Source: Jejuia rubra (GTDB lineage: Bacteria; Bacteroidota; Bacteroidia; Flavobacteriales; Flavobacteriaceae). Taken from it: a DNA stretch of 64,000 bases. Location: the NCBI RefSeq assembly GCF_042684665.1, contig NZ_JBHULY010000039.1, forward strand, positions 310,001 through 374,000, in the 5' to 3' direction. The position numbers were made by a program, and so were the translations under genes. How positions within the stretch are numbered: position 1 is the stretch's first letter; every line of letters starts with the position of its first letter. Shown here piece after piece: positions 25,646 to 34,651 of this stretch. A model generated the notes under the pieces. The model made no database searches. It was not told where the DNA came from and worked only from the letters and a program-made list of their open reading frames with translations.

Positions 25646-26553
25646 GGGAAGGTGGGTGTTACAGTCCTTTCATTATTCAAATTGAAACCTTTGGTGCCAC
25701 TAAAAAATCCAAAATCCAAGGAGTCTTGCAATAGAATACTCAAGCTAATTTCCGTTACAGTCATTCTCAAAGTGTAGGTTTGCTTGATAGTGTGTTCTCG
25801 ATACGCTTTAGCGTCTACTTTTGTAGACAAGGATGGGTTTAAATAATCCGGGCCCACATCGGGAAATGTAACATCATCCGCCGGTTCTTGGTTTTGGGAG
25901 TCATTTTCTTCGTCTCTTGTTAAGGTGCCATCACCGTCATCATCTGGATCCAAATAGTCAGGTAATTCATCTTGATCAGAGTTGGTATTCTGAGCATCAG
26001 CAGGGTCGCCGTCACCATTAGGGTCAGGGTTTTCATTTTTTGTAAAAACGTTATCTCCGTCGTCATCTTCATCTAAATAATTGGGTATGCCATCGCCATC
26101 AGTATCATCATCTTCCAAATTGCCGTTGCCATTAAGGTCTTCAAATTCTGGGTCAATCCCATCATCATCATCTTCAACTAAAGTCCGGATAAAGGTTACG
26201 CCACACGAACTAGTTTCATTAGTAGCTATATTTAGATTTGCAGGAGGGATGTTGGTGCAGAATAAATCCGAAGGCAGATCGGGCCTGCCATAGGTCCTGT
26301 AAAAAAATGCCCCTGTTTTTTCGATGGTGTCATTCGCATCTTCATCAAAAGCCTTGGCAATGGTGTAATTAGTGATTAAAACTGATAAGGTTTCCGTTGG
26401 GTCCTCCTTGGTTTTGTATAGCACCAAATCCGATTCGCCACAGGCATCATATTCATTTTCAAAATCCAATTCAACTTCAAAAACATCTCCGTCATCACAT
26501 GACATGGGAAGCAGTAAGCTAAGTATCGAAAAAACAACAACTAATTTTCGCAT
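25642..26553 (-). CDS. Lipoprotein with calcium-binding thrombospondin type 3-like Asp repeats
   Basis: The 303-residue lipoprotein starts at 26553, giving a signal peptide with lipobox LLPMSC; the frame open to 26613 only adds an unlikely extension. Residues about 130-220 hold DxDxDG-type repeats (DGDGIPNYLDEDDDGD, DQDELPDYLDPDDDGD) typical of calcium-binding type 3 repeats. The flanks suggest an outer-membrane surface protein. No enzymatic motif is seen, and function is unknown. Confidence 0.8.
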   Translation of the reverse strand: MRKLVVVFSILSLLLPMSCDDGDVFEVELDFENEYDACGESDLVLYKTKEDPTETLSVLITNYTIAKAFDEDANDTIEKTGAFFYRTYGRPDLPSDLFCTNIPPANLNIATNETSSCGVTFIRTLVEDDDDGIDPEFEDLNGNGNLEDDDTDGDGIPNYLDEDDDGDNVFTKNENPDPNGDGDPADAQNTNSDQDELPDYLDPDDDGDGTLTRDEENDSQNQEPADDVTFPDVGPDYLNPSLSTKVDAKAYREHTIKQTYTLRMTVTEISLSILLQDSLDFGFFSGTKGFNLNNERTVTPTFP

Positions 26554-26606
26554 CGGGGTTTTTATTTTAAGCAAAAATAATGGAATTGTATTTATAACGT
26601 AAGGTA

Positions 26607-26636
26607 TTGCCAATAATTTTATTTCAAGTATTTTTG
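26607..26636 (+). promoter_or_regulatory. Promoter of the cysteine desulfurase gene
   Basis: TTG (26607-26609), a 19-bp gap and TATTTTTG (26629-26636) fit the Bacteroidota housekeeping promoter exactly. The ATG is 55 bp downstream at 26691. Confidence 0.6.
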
Positions 26637-26690
26637 AACTTTGAAATGCTATTTATTTGACCGAAAGCTGCTTTGCAGAGATAATTTTTT

Positions 26691-27839
26691 ATGGAAATAA
26701 AGTCAGTTTATTTTGATAACGCTGCTACTACCGCTATGAGGGATGAAGTCATTGAGGTAATGTCTGATGTTATGAAAAACAACTACGGAAATGCCTCATC
26801 TTCATATAGTTTAGGTAGGTTATCTAAATCTATAATTGAAACTTCAAGAAAGACGATTGCCAAGCTATTGAATGCTTCTCCTGGTGAAATTATCTTTACC
26901 TCCAGTGGCACGGAAGCTGATAATCTAGTATTAAGAAGTGCGGTTCGGGATTTGGGTGTAAAGCATATCATCACCTCAAAAATTGAGCACCACGCCGTGC
27001 TACATACTGTTAATGAACTAGAAAGGGAATACGACGTTCAAATTACGTATTTGGATTTGGATAGTAATGGAGCCATAGATTTTGATCAGCTGGGGGCTTT
27101 ACTGAAAACTACAGGCAAGGTCTTGGTGAGTTTGATGCACGTCAATAATGAGATTGGAAACATTTTAGATATTAAGCGAATTGGTGATTTGTGCAAGACT
27201 TATGATGCGTTGTTCCATACGGACGCCGTTCAGTCTGTAGGGCATTACAATATTGATCTTCAAGAAATAAATGTAGATTTTTTGGCTGCCAGTGCCCATA
27301 AGTTTCACGGCCCAAAGGGGGTGGGCTTCGCGTTTATTAGAAAGAATTCAGGACTAAAACCTTTAATTTTTGGTGGGGAGCAGGAGCGTGGTCTAAGGGC
27401 TGGCACCGAAAGTGTGCATAATATTGCCGGTCTTGGAAAGGCAATGAGTATGTCATATAACAACCTAGAATCCGAAGTGGAATATGTTCAAAACTTAAAG
27501 TCCTATTTTGTCTCAAAATTAAAGAAGGCTATTCCAGATATTGAGTTTAATGGCCTTTCAGAAGACTTGGAAAAAAGTACTTATACGCTTCTCAATGTAA
27601 GATTGCCAATTGACCTGAATAAATCGGCTATGTTTTTATTTCAATTGGATTTAAAAGGTATCGCTTGCTCTAGGGGGAGTGCATGTCAAAGTGGGAGTAA
27701 TCAAAAATCCCATGTGCTTACAGAAATTCTTAATGATGATCAGCTAGACAAACCTTCTGTAAGATTTTCGTTAAGCGTATTCAACACAAAACAAGAAATT
27801 GACTATGTGGTGGGGGTATTAAAAAGATTGACTACGTAA
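26691..27839 (+). CDS. Cysteine desulfurase (class V aminotransferase, IscS/NifS type)
   Basis: The 382-residue PLP enzyme has the PLP lysine Lys204 in SAHKFHGPKG and the catalytic Cys332 in CSRGSACQSGS. The N-terminal VYFDNAATTAMRDEV is classic. It transfers sulfur from L-cysteine to Fe-S assembly or tRNA thiolation partners in the cytoplasm. It is monocistronic; no iscU or iscR neighbour is visible, so whether it is the sole IscS or a specialised copy cannot be told here. Confidence 0.93.
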   Translation: MEIKSVYFDNAATTAMRDEVIEVMSDVMKNNYGNASSSYSLGRLSKSIIETSRKTIAKLLNASPGEIIFTSSGTEADNLVLRSAVRDLGVKHIITSKIEHHAVLHTVNELEREYDVQITYLDLDSNGAIDFDQLGALLKTTGKVLVSLMHVNNEIGNILDIKRIGDLCKTYDALFHTDAVQSVGHYNIDLQEINVDFLAASAHKFHGPKGVGFAFIRKNSGLKPLIFGGEQERGLRAGTESVHNIAGLGKAMSMSYNNLESEVEYVQNLKSYFVSKLKKAIPDIEFNGLSEDLEKSTYTLLNVRLPIDLNKSAMFLFQLDLKGIACSRGSACQSGSNQKSHVLTEILNDDQLDKPSVRFSLSVFNTKQEIDYVVGVLKRLTT

Positions 27840-27854
27840 TGCAGGTTGCTCTAC

Positions 27855-30317
27855 CTAAAACTTCATCGTTGTCCTAACATTAAACACTCTTGGCGTTAAA
27901 AAGTTGGGAATGGCAAATTGGCGTTTCGTATACACATCTCGCACCCAAGTATTGGTGATGGAGTTTTGTACGTCAAAAACATTGAATATTTCAAAACCGA
28001 AGGCAAGCTCCTTGAACGGTTTTTTCCAGCCTCTGCTGAACTGTTTCTTTGCGTCCACAAGCACCAATTGAAAGCCTATATCCGCCCTTTTATAGTCCGG
28101 TAGGCGCGTCTGATATTGGTAAGGATCGGCATAGCTTGGCGAGCCACCTGGCAAACCAGTATTATAGACTAAATTTAAGTACATTTTTAACGAAGGAATA
28201 TTGGGAACATAGTCTTGGAAAAGTGCTGCAAATTTTAATCTTTGGTCGGTCGGCCGCGAAATATAGCCCCGGTTTTCAATATTTTCCTCAGTTTTCAAAT
28301 ATCCGAAACTAAACCATGACTCTGTTCCTGGCACGAACTCCCCGTTAAGGCGCATATCCAGCCCGTAAGCATATGCTTTAGCATTATTTTTGGCGCGATA
28401 ACGAATACGCACATTTTCCAGTGTATAGGGGTTTACGTCTGATAGATTTTTGTAAAACAGCTCAGAAGTTAGCTTAAAAGGCCTGTCCCACATTTTGAAA
28501 CTGAAGTCATTCCCCAGGACCACATGGACAGATTTTTGTGCTTTAACATTTGGTTGAACCATGCCCATGGAATCCCTTAATTCCCTGTAAAAAGGCGGTT
28601 GGTAGTAAAGTCCACCTGCAATCCGGAACAGCATATCCCTTTTCCAATAGGGTTTTATGGCGAATTGTGCTCTTGGGCTAAAAACCGTTTGGTTTGAAGA
28701 AGAAACCCCTTCACCTTTAACACCCCAGTTATGCGCACGCACCCCGGCATTGTACCATACATCGCTAGTGCCTATAGTTGAGCGTTTGCTCCATTGGGCA
28801 TAGGCCTGTATGCGGTTAATTTGAACTTTGTTGGTAGCTCTTACATTCGTAAATGGTGTTAGCGGTCCTTCATAAGCTTCATAGGGCTGTTCGTTTCCTG
28901 GGATAGTTCTGGGTGGCCGGATGGAAAACCCTGCCGAATCGATAACTTCCCATTCCACCAAACGATCCCTGAAATCTTCATTGGTGTATTTGATGGACCA
29001 CTCAATTCTATTGTCGTTAATATTATAGTCGCCTTTGTGCTCGACAGTTGTAATTAGGGCATCCAAATCGTTTCTTCCATGACTTAACTGGCTTCCGATG
29101 CCTTCGCTAAATTCTACTTCACCTAAATCCTCGTCGCCAATATTTCCGTTAACCTCCCCTAAGCTATACTGTGCCAAAATGTCAAAATACTCTTCTTCAG
29201 TGGTATGGTAGGTAGATGCGGTTAAATTCAAAGTTAAATCGTCATTAGCAAAATAGGTGCCTTGTAGCGCTCCAAAAAGTGTCTGATACCTGGTTTTTTC
29301 CTGCCCATCATAAACAACCAAAAGTGCAATCGGTTCTGATAGTGTACCAAAATTGGTTTGCCTAGAAAGCGGTTCGTAATCATAGGTGTTCAAAGATGCA
29401 TTTCCTAAAAAACTCATATGAAACTTATTGGTGAACTTATAGGTGAAAAACCCCTGTAAATCAGCAAACACCGGTTGAAAATTAGTTTCTGTCTCTTTAG
29501 CGTTTACCAGCAAACTGTTGTCTCTATAACGTGCCCCCACAATACTGGTAAACTTTGAATCCTTGCTGACATTTTCATAGGAAACACTTGCGCCGAGCAA
29601 GCTTATGTCGGCATTAACCTCAAATTGATAAGGTGTTTTGTAGGTGATATCCAACACAGAGGACAGCCTGTCCCCAAATTTAGCCTGAAATCCACCTGCG
29701 GAAAAATCCACATTCTGCACTAAATAGGAGTTTACAAAACTCAAGCCTTCCTGTTGACCGGAGCGCACCAAAAATGGGCGATACACCTGAATCCCGTTGA
29801 TATACACCAAATTTTCATCAAAGTTTCCTCCACGGACAGAATACTGTGTACTTAGTTCATTGTTATTGCTGACACCGGGTAATGTCATCAATAAATTCTC
29901 CACACCTGCGTTAGCTCCTGGGATTTTTCTAATCGTTTCTGGTTGCAAAGTCACAATGCCCTCGACTTCTTTTCGACGCGTTCCAGAAATGGTCACTTCT
30001 GAAATCTGCTCCACTGAAATATTCATCACAGGGTTAAACTCTTTAATTACCCCATTTTTTAAATTGAATGTAGCCACCACCTTTTTAAATGAAAGATGCG
30101 TAAATTCTAAAACGACATCCTGATTCGCAGGGATGTCCAAAGAATAGAAGCCGTTTTCGTTGGTTTCCGTACCTAAATTTCCAGAGGCAACTGAAACTTT
30201 AGGGATGGGTTTGTTATTGTCGTCCAGAATTACACCTTTAATGGTTGCTTTCTGGGCAAATCCAGCAGAAATTATAACAAAAAATAGAATGAGGGTTTGG
30301 AGAAGGTTAGTTTTCAA
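27855..30317 (-). CDS. TonB-dependent outer-membrane receptor with carboxypeptidase-regulatory-like N-domain
   Basis: The protein has about 820 residues: signal peptide (LLQTLILFFVIISAGFAQ), a CarboxypepD_reg-like domain (ATIKGVILDDNNKPIPKVSV), a plug (IRKIPGANAGVENLLMTLPGVS, YSVRGGNFDENLVYING) and a beta-barrel ending NVRTTMKF with a terminal Phe. It imports an unknown ligand across the outer membrane using TonB energy; no SusD partner is adjacent. The start is debatable: a TTG at 30317 gives a clean signal peptide 14 bp after the preceding stop, whereas ATGs at 30377 and 30389 would add 20-24 residues and overlap the M23 gene. Confidence 0.88.
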   Translation of the reverse strand: MKTNLLQTLILFFVIISAGFAQKATIKGVILDDNNKPIPKVSVASGNLGTETNENGFYSLDIPANQDVVLEFTHLSFKKVVATFNLKNGVIKEFNPVMNISVEQISEVTISGTRRKEVEGIVTLQPETIRKIPGANAGVENLLMTLPGVSNNNELSTQYSVRGGNFDENLVYINGIQVYRPFLVRSGQQEGLSFVNSYLVQNVDFSAGGFQAKFGDRLSSVLDITYKTPYQFEVNADISLLGASVSYENVSKDSKFTSIVGARYRDNSLLVNAKETETNFQPVFADLQGFFTYKFTNKFHMSFLGNASLNTYDYEPLSRQTNFGTLSEPIALLVVYDGQEKTRYQTLFGALQGTYFANDDLTLNLTASTYHTTEEEYFDILAQYSLGEVNGNIGDEDLGEVEFSEGIGSQLSHGRNDLDALITTVEHKGDYNINDNRIEWSIKYTNEDFRDRLVEWEVIDSAGFSIRPPRTIPGNEQPYEAYEGPLTPFTNVRATNKVQINRIQAYAQWSKRSTIGTSDVWYNAGVRAHNWGVKGEGVSSSNQTVFSPRAQFAIKPYWKRDMLFRIAGGLYYQPPFYRELRDSMGMVQPNVKAQKSVHVVLGNDFSFKMWDRPFKLTSELFYKNLSDVNPYTLENVRIRYRAKNNAKAYAYGLDMRLNGEFVPGTESWFSFGYLKTEENIENRGYISRPTDQRLKFAALFQDYVPNIPSLKMYLNLVYNTGLPGGSPSYADPYQYQTRLPDYKRADIGFQLVLVDAKKQFSRGWKKPFKELAFGFEIFNVFDVQNSITNTWVRDVYTKRQFAIPNFLTPRVFNVRTTMKF

Positions 30318-30330
30318 ATGTTGCCAAAGT

Positions 30331-32022
30331 TTATTTTCTGTAAAACAGTGCTTCAAAAGTAGAATTATTTCCGACATTATCCGTAACAATTACTTTTAAA
30401 TTATTTTTTGTGTCGGTAACAATACCATCATTAAAATCATAAGTAAGGGTCTTCTTTTTATAATCGTACTCCATTAAAACCCACTTTCCATTTACTGTGG
30501 CCCTATAGTTTGAAATCCCCGAATCTTTATCTTCAATCTTGATTTTTAAAAACCTGAACTTGCTTAGCCACTGCCCATCCTTGAAATTGATTGGCGTAAT
30601 TGAGGGTTTTATACTGTCGGTAGCCAATGTGAAGGTCCCCAGTGTTTTTGTATAGGTGGTCAAGGTGTCTCCGCTACGTTTGGTAAACGTATAATAAGGG
30701 CGTTTGTTGTATCCGGATAGCTTGGCAATGTATAGTTTTTGTTTTTCGGAATCGCCATATTTACTGATATCAAAAGATACCTTTGCGCTTTTTTTGAGGG
30801 GTACCACGTCCTTGTGAAGCATTAATGTATCGTTTGAGATTTTGTAATCCATAAAGAAATTGTTGTAGAACGTGCTGGGGAAAATATTGACTTCAACGGG
30901 GGCTTCTTTCAATGTGGTAGCCTTGTCAGCAAAGATGAAATAAGGCGTTTTGTCTGAAACTTTCGGTGTAACTGATTGGCTCTTTTTGCCCTTAATGGAA
31001 AGGGTGACCCAGGTTGCATTATTCTGAAAATCATTCACCTTTATTTTATAGACTAAATAAGTACTGTCTTCTACGGAAATTACGCCTTCGTTTTCAACAT
31101 CCTTGTAAAGGCTCAATGTGTTGTTGTCCACAAACAATTTTTGAACACGTTGTCGTTTCGTCTTGTAATGCTCATAATCGATCAGTTGATTGATGTGTTT
31201 GGTTTCATCAAAGGAAAATCGTCTAAAATCCAGTTCAAAATTCTTCCGTCCATTTAAAAATGTTTGGATATTGTGTACACCATTCTTGTTTCCGGCCAAA
31301 TCTTGTCGATCCCAAGTAGTGATGCCAAAACCGATTTTGCCGAAAGCTTCAAAATTTTCAACCGTATAATCGCCATTCTTCAATGGGATCAATCTCAACT
31401 GTTGTTTTTTATTAGAATTGTTTACATGAGAGCTTTCGTTTAAAGGGTAAGCAAAAATTGAAGTAACCGTCGGTAACTTACTGTCTTTTATATTGATACC
31501 AAAAAGCATTGGGTTAATTGGACGTTCAGCATTGTCTCGAATTTCAAAATGAAGATGTGGCCCACCAGAACCTCCAGAATTACCGCTATAAGCCACTAAA
31601 CAGTCCTTTTTCACCAAAAGTTCATCAGCTTTTGGGAATAATTGAATTTCATAAGACTCCTTTTTGTATTGACGTTTTTTGACATAACTTTCGATGGCCG
31701 GCCCAAACTTTTTGAGGTGGGCATAAACAGTGGTATAGCCATTTGGGTGCGTAATGTAAAGTGCCTTTCCGTAGCCAAAATGTGATACTTTTATACGGCT
31801 CACATAGCCATCCGCACAAGATTTCACCTTCAACCCTGTGCGTTGTTGGGTTTTTATATCCATCCCTGAATGAAAATGATTGGAGCGTAGTTCCGCAAAG
31901 GTTCCCGAAAGTATCAAAGGGATTTCTAATGGACTTGAAAAATAGTCTTGAGGATATATATTTTGGGCTTTGACATATGCCGAAAAGAGCAGTAATAGGG
32001 CAAAAATAGATCGCATAGGCAT
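30331..32022 (-). CDS. Secreted M23-family metallopeptidase (peptidoglycan hydrolase-like)
   Basis: The 563-residue protein has a signal peptide (MRSIFALLLLFSAYVKAQ), an N-terminal M23/LytM domain with zinc motifs HFHSGMDIK near residue 50 and GPHLHFEIRD near residue 155, then a roughly 380-residue beta-rich C-terminal region. Both HxxxD and HxH motifs are intact, so it should be an active endopeptidase for peptidoglycan cross-links. It immediately precedes the TonB receptor on the same strand. Confidence 0.87.
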   Translation of the reverse strand: MPMRSIFALLLLFSAYVKAQNIYPQDYFSSPLEIPLILSGTFAELRSNHFHSGMDIKTQQRTGLKVKSCADGYVSRIKVSHFGYGKALYITHPNGYTTVYAHLKKFGPAIESYVKKRQYKKESYEIQLFPKADELLVKKDCLVAYSGNSGGSGGPHLHFEIRDNAERPINPMLFGINIKDSKLPTVTSIFAYPLNESSHVNNSNKKQQLRLIPLKNGDYTVENFEAFGKIGFGITTWDRQDLAGNKNGVHNIQTFLNGRKNFELDFRRFSFDETKHINQLIDYEHYKTKRQRVQKLFVDNNTLSLYKDVENEGVISVEDSTYLVYKIKVNDFQNNATWVTLSIKGKKSQSVTPKVSDKTPYFIFADKATTLKEAPVEVNIFPSTFYNNFFMDYKISNDTLMLHKDVVPLKKSAKVSFDISKYGDSEKQKLYIAKLSGYNKRPYYTFTKRSGDTLTTYTKTLGTFTLATDSIKPSITPINFKDGQWLSKFRFLKIKIEDKDSGISNYRATVNGKWVLMEYDYKKKTLTYDFNDGIVTDTKNNLKVIVTDNVGNNSTFEALFYRK

Positions 32023-32135
32023 GTATTGGGCTAAAATATTAATTTGCTACTAATTGGCAAAGCGAATTCAAAAATCGAGCCATTATTGGCGAAAGTCTTA
32101 TTCCTAGGGCATTTCCAAATTTTATGAAAAAACAA

Positions 32136-32166
32136 TTGTAATTTTAGGCAAGGTATGTTAACTTTG
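32136..32166 (+). promoter_or_regulatory. Promoter of the zapB-like/zapA operon
   Basis: TTG (32136-32138), a 20-bp gap and TAACTTTG (32159-32166) match the flavobacterial promoter pattern. The ATG follows at 32191. Confidence 0.6.
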
Positions 32167-32190
32167 TAAGGTAAGTATTGAATTTTGTAA

Positions 32191-32481
32191 ATGAGTAACA
32201 TTGAAGGAATTGTTGATTCTCTAGAGAATAAAATCAGTAAGGTTTTGCACCGATTAGAGAATTTAAAGCATTCAAATTCGAGATTATCAGATGAATTGAG
32301 TGTGGCAAAACAAGAAATTCAAAACCAACAGAGGCAAAATGCCGAATGGGAAGAAAAGTATAATACTCTGAAAATGGCAAACTCAATGCTTGGTAGTGAC
32401 GATAATAAAAGAGAGACTAAGCTTAAAATAAATGCATTAATCCGTGATATTGACCACTGTATTACACAGTTGTCCGAATGA
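32191..32481 (+). CDS. ZapB-like coiled-coil protein
   Basis: The 96-residue, almost entirely helical protein has heptad-rich segments (IVDSLENKISKVLHRLENLK, then Glu/Gln/Asn-rich helices). It lies 14 bp upstream of zapA and is a regular neighbour of zapA in Flavobacteriia. Position and coiled-coil nature suggest a division-site partner like ZapB, although identity to ZapB itself cannot be claimed. Confidence 0.7.
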   Translation: MSNIEGIVDSLENKISKVLHRLENLKHSNSRLSDELSVAKQEIQNQQRQNAEWEEKYNTLKMANSMLGSDDNKRETKLKINALIRDIDHCITQLSE

Positions 32482-32495
32482 TGCAGTAAAAATCA

Positions 32496-32789
32496 ATGTC
32501 AGAGAAGCTTAAAATAAAGCTATCCATAGCCAATAGGGTATATCCGTTAACCATCGATGCAAAACAGGAAGAGGGATTGCGAAAGGCGGCGAAGAACATT
32601 GAGGCCATGATTAGGCAATTTGAGCAAAGTTATTCCGTTAGGGATAAGCAGGATGTACTGGCCATGTGTGCCCTACAGTTTGCATCCCAAGCGGAGCAAA
32701 AAACAATAGATAAAGAGTCAAACAATGAGGTTGTTGAGAGCAAGTTAGATGCGCTTAACCAACTATTGGAAACACATTTAGGCTCTTAA
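32496..32789 (+). CDS. zapA: Cell division protein ZapA
   Basis: The 97-residue ZapA-family protein has an N-terminal beta-rich part (KLKIKLSIANRVYPLTIDAKQEEGLRKAA cut here for length) and a C-terminal helix for tetramerisation, with the typical QDVLAMCALQFASQ segment around residue 52. It stabilises FtsZ filaments at mid-cell. It is followed by the 6S-like RNA and rny. Confidence 0.88.
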   Translation: MSEKLKIKLSIANRVYPLTIDAKQEEGLRKAAKNIEAMIRQFEQSYSVRDKQDVLAMCALQFASQAEQKTIDKESNNEVVESKLDALNQLLETHLGS

Positions 32790-32819
32790 CGTTCTTTAAA
32801 ATAAGTAGAAAAGTTACTA

Positions 32820-32985
32820 CCTACATCGGTTATTTTTTTTGATAAACTCAACATTAATTCTTTAAAAAGGGTGAGTTTAAGTTGTAAAAGCATGCTGCCT
32901 TTGTCGCAGACCCTTGATCAGCTTGTTAGCCCTAAACTTGTTTTTAAGGAGTTTATACAAAATGCTTTACTGATGTAGGTTTTTT
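32820..32985 (+). ncRNA. ssrS: 6S-like regulatory RNA (6S-Flavo type)
   Basis: CCTACATCGGT (32820-32830) pairs with ACTGATGTAGG (32969-32979), an 11-bp closing stem with one G-U pair around about 140 nt, followed directly by a seven-T run. Inside, AAACTCA (32844-32850) pairs with TGAGTTT (32872-32878). The size, long closing stem, 3' U-run and place between zapA and rny agree with 6S RNA; E. coli ssrS also sits beside zapA. It would bind the RNA polymerase holoenzyme as a promoter mimic. No ORF explains the region. Confidence 0.75.
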
Positions 32986-33012
32986 TATATATATAATTCA
33001 ACTAAATTAAAA

Positions 33013-34584
33013 ATGGACCCAATTGTATTAATTGCCGGAGGAGTAATAGTAGGGCTAATCATAGGATTTATCATAGCCAAAACAATAGAGAAAAACAATG
33101 CATCGAAACTTATAAAGAACGCTAAGAAAAATGCCGCTACCGTCTTAAAAGAAGCGAAAAGTGAAGGTGAAACGATAAAAAAGGACAAAATCCTTCAGGC
33201 GAAGGAGAAATTTATTGAGCTGAAAGCCGAACACGAGAAGGTTATATTGGCTCGTGACAAAAAAATGGCCGAAGCAGAAAAACGTACCCGGGATAAAGAA
33301 TCTCAAATATCCCAAGAATTGGCCAAGAATAAAAAGCTTAACGGAAATCTTGAAAACAAGATAAAGGATTACGATCATCGTTTAGATGTTTTGGAGAAGA
33401 AGCAATCTGAATTGGATAAGCTTCATAAAAGCCAGGTGCAACAATTGGAGGTGATTTCTAGTTTATCAGCCGAGGAGGCCAAGGAACAACTGGTGGAATC
33501 CTTAAAGGGCGAGGCCAAAAATGATGCCATGGCTTATATTCAAGGCGCTTTGGAAGAGGCAAAATTAACTGCGGAACAGGAGGCAAAAAAAGTTATTATC
33601 AATACTATTCAGCGTATTGGAACCGAGGAGGCTGTGGATAATTGTGTGTCGGTTTTCAATATTGAGTCTGATGACGTAAAAGGCAGAATAATAGGTCGGG
33701 AAGGTAGAAATATCAGAGCCATCGAAGCCGCAACGGGTGTAGAGATTATCGTTGACGATACCCCTGAGGCGATTATCCTTTCCTGTTTTGATGCTGTCCG
33801 TCGTGAGATTGCTCGGTTGTCTCTTCATAAACTGGTGACAGACGGCAGAATACATCCTGCACGTATTGAGGAAATTGTAAAAAAGACCACAAAACAGATT
33901 GAACAAGAAATTATCGAAGTTGGTAAGCGTACGGTGATAGATTTAGGAATCCACAATTTGCATCCAGAATTGATTAAAATGGTCGGCAGGATGAAGTACC
34001 GCTCATCTTATGGGCAAAACTTGTTGCAGCACTCGCGAGAGGTGGCAAAACTTTGTGGCGTAATGGCGGCTGAATTAGGGTTGAATCCAAAACTGGCTAA
34101 AAGAGCAGGCCTATTGCACGACATTGGTAAAGTGCCAGATGCGGAAGCGGATATGGAAACACCTCATGCTATTTTAGGAATGCAGTGGGTGGAAAAATTT
34201 GGTGAAAAAGGTGATGTTTGCAATGCTGTAGGTGCGCATCATGATGAAATTGAAATGAAATCTTTATTGGCGCCAATCGTTCAGGTGTGTGATGCAATTT
34301 CTGGAGCGAGGCCCGGGGCACGTCGTCAGGTTTTGGATAGCTACATCCAGCGATTGAAGGATATGGAAGATATTGCCTTTGGGTTTACAGGCGTAAAAAA
34401 GGCCTATGCAATTCAGGCTGGTCGTGAGCTTCGCGTGATTGTAGAGAGCGAAAAGGTAAGTGACGAACAATCAGCAGAATTATCCTTTAATATATCTCAA
34501 AAGATTCAAACGGATATGACCTACCCTGGGCAGGTGAAAGTTACTGTAATTAGGGAAACACGGGCTGTTAATATAGCGAAATAA
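33013..34584 (+). CDS. rny: Ribonuclease Y
   Basis: The 523-residue RNase Y has an N-terminal membrane anchor (LIAGGVIVGLIIGFIIA), a long Lys/Glu-rich coiled coil to about residue 190, a KH domain (VKGRIIGREGRNIRAIEAA near 222) and an HD domain (LLHDIGKVPDAE near 366). It is a membrane-bound endoribonuclease that starts mRNA decay. The full family length (about 520) is present. Its transcript ends at a hairpin at 34612. Confidence 0.95.
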   Translation: MDPIVLIAGGVIVGLIIGFIIAKTIEKNNASKLIKNAKKNAATVLKEAKSEGETIKKDKILQAKEKFIELKAEHEKVILARDKKMAEAEKRTRDKESQISQELAKNKKLNGNLENKIKDYDHRLDVLEKKQSELDKLHKSQVQQLEVISSLSAEEAKEQLVESLKGEAKNDAMAYIQGALEEAKLTAEQEAKKVIINTIQRIGTEEAVDNCVSVFNIESDDVKGRIIGREGRNIRAIEAATGVEIIVDDTPEAIILSCFDAVRREIARLSLHKLVTDGRIHPARIEEIVKKTTKQIEQEIIEVGKRTVIDLGIHNLHPELIKMVGRMKYRSSYGQNLLQHSREVAKLCGVMAAELGLNPKLAKRAGLLHDIGKVPDAEADMETPHAILGMQWVEKFGEKGDVCNAVGAHHDEIEMKSLLAPIVQVCDAISGARPGARRQVLDSYIQRLKDMEDIAFGFTGVKKAYAIQAGRELRVIVESEKVSDEQSAELSFNISQKIQTDMTYPGQVKVTVIRETRAVNIAK

Positions 34585-34611
34585 CTACTTACGGTCTTAA
34601 AGTTATTTGAT

Positions 34612-34646
34612 AGAGTCCAGTTTAAAAACTGGACTTTTCTTTTTTT
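34612..34646 (+). terminator. Terminator after rny
   Basis: AGTCCAGTTT and AAACTGGACT form the stem (34614-34635) and a T-rich run follows to about 34646. Confidence 0.8.
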
Positions 34647-34651
34647 CAGAC

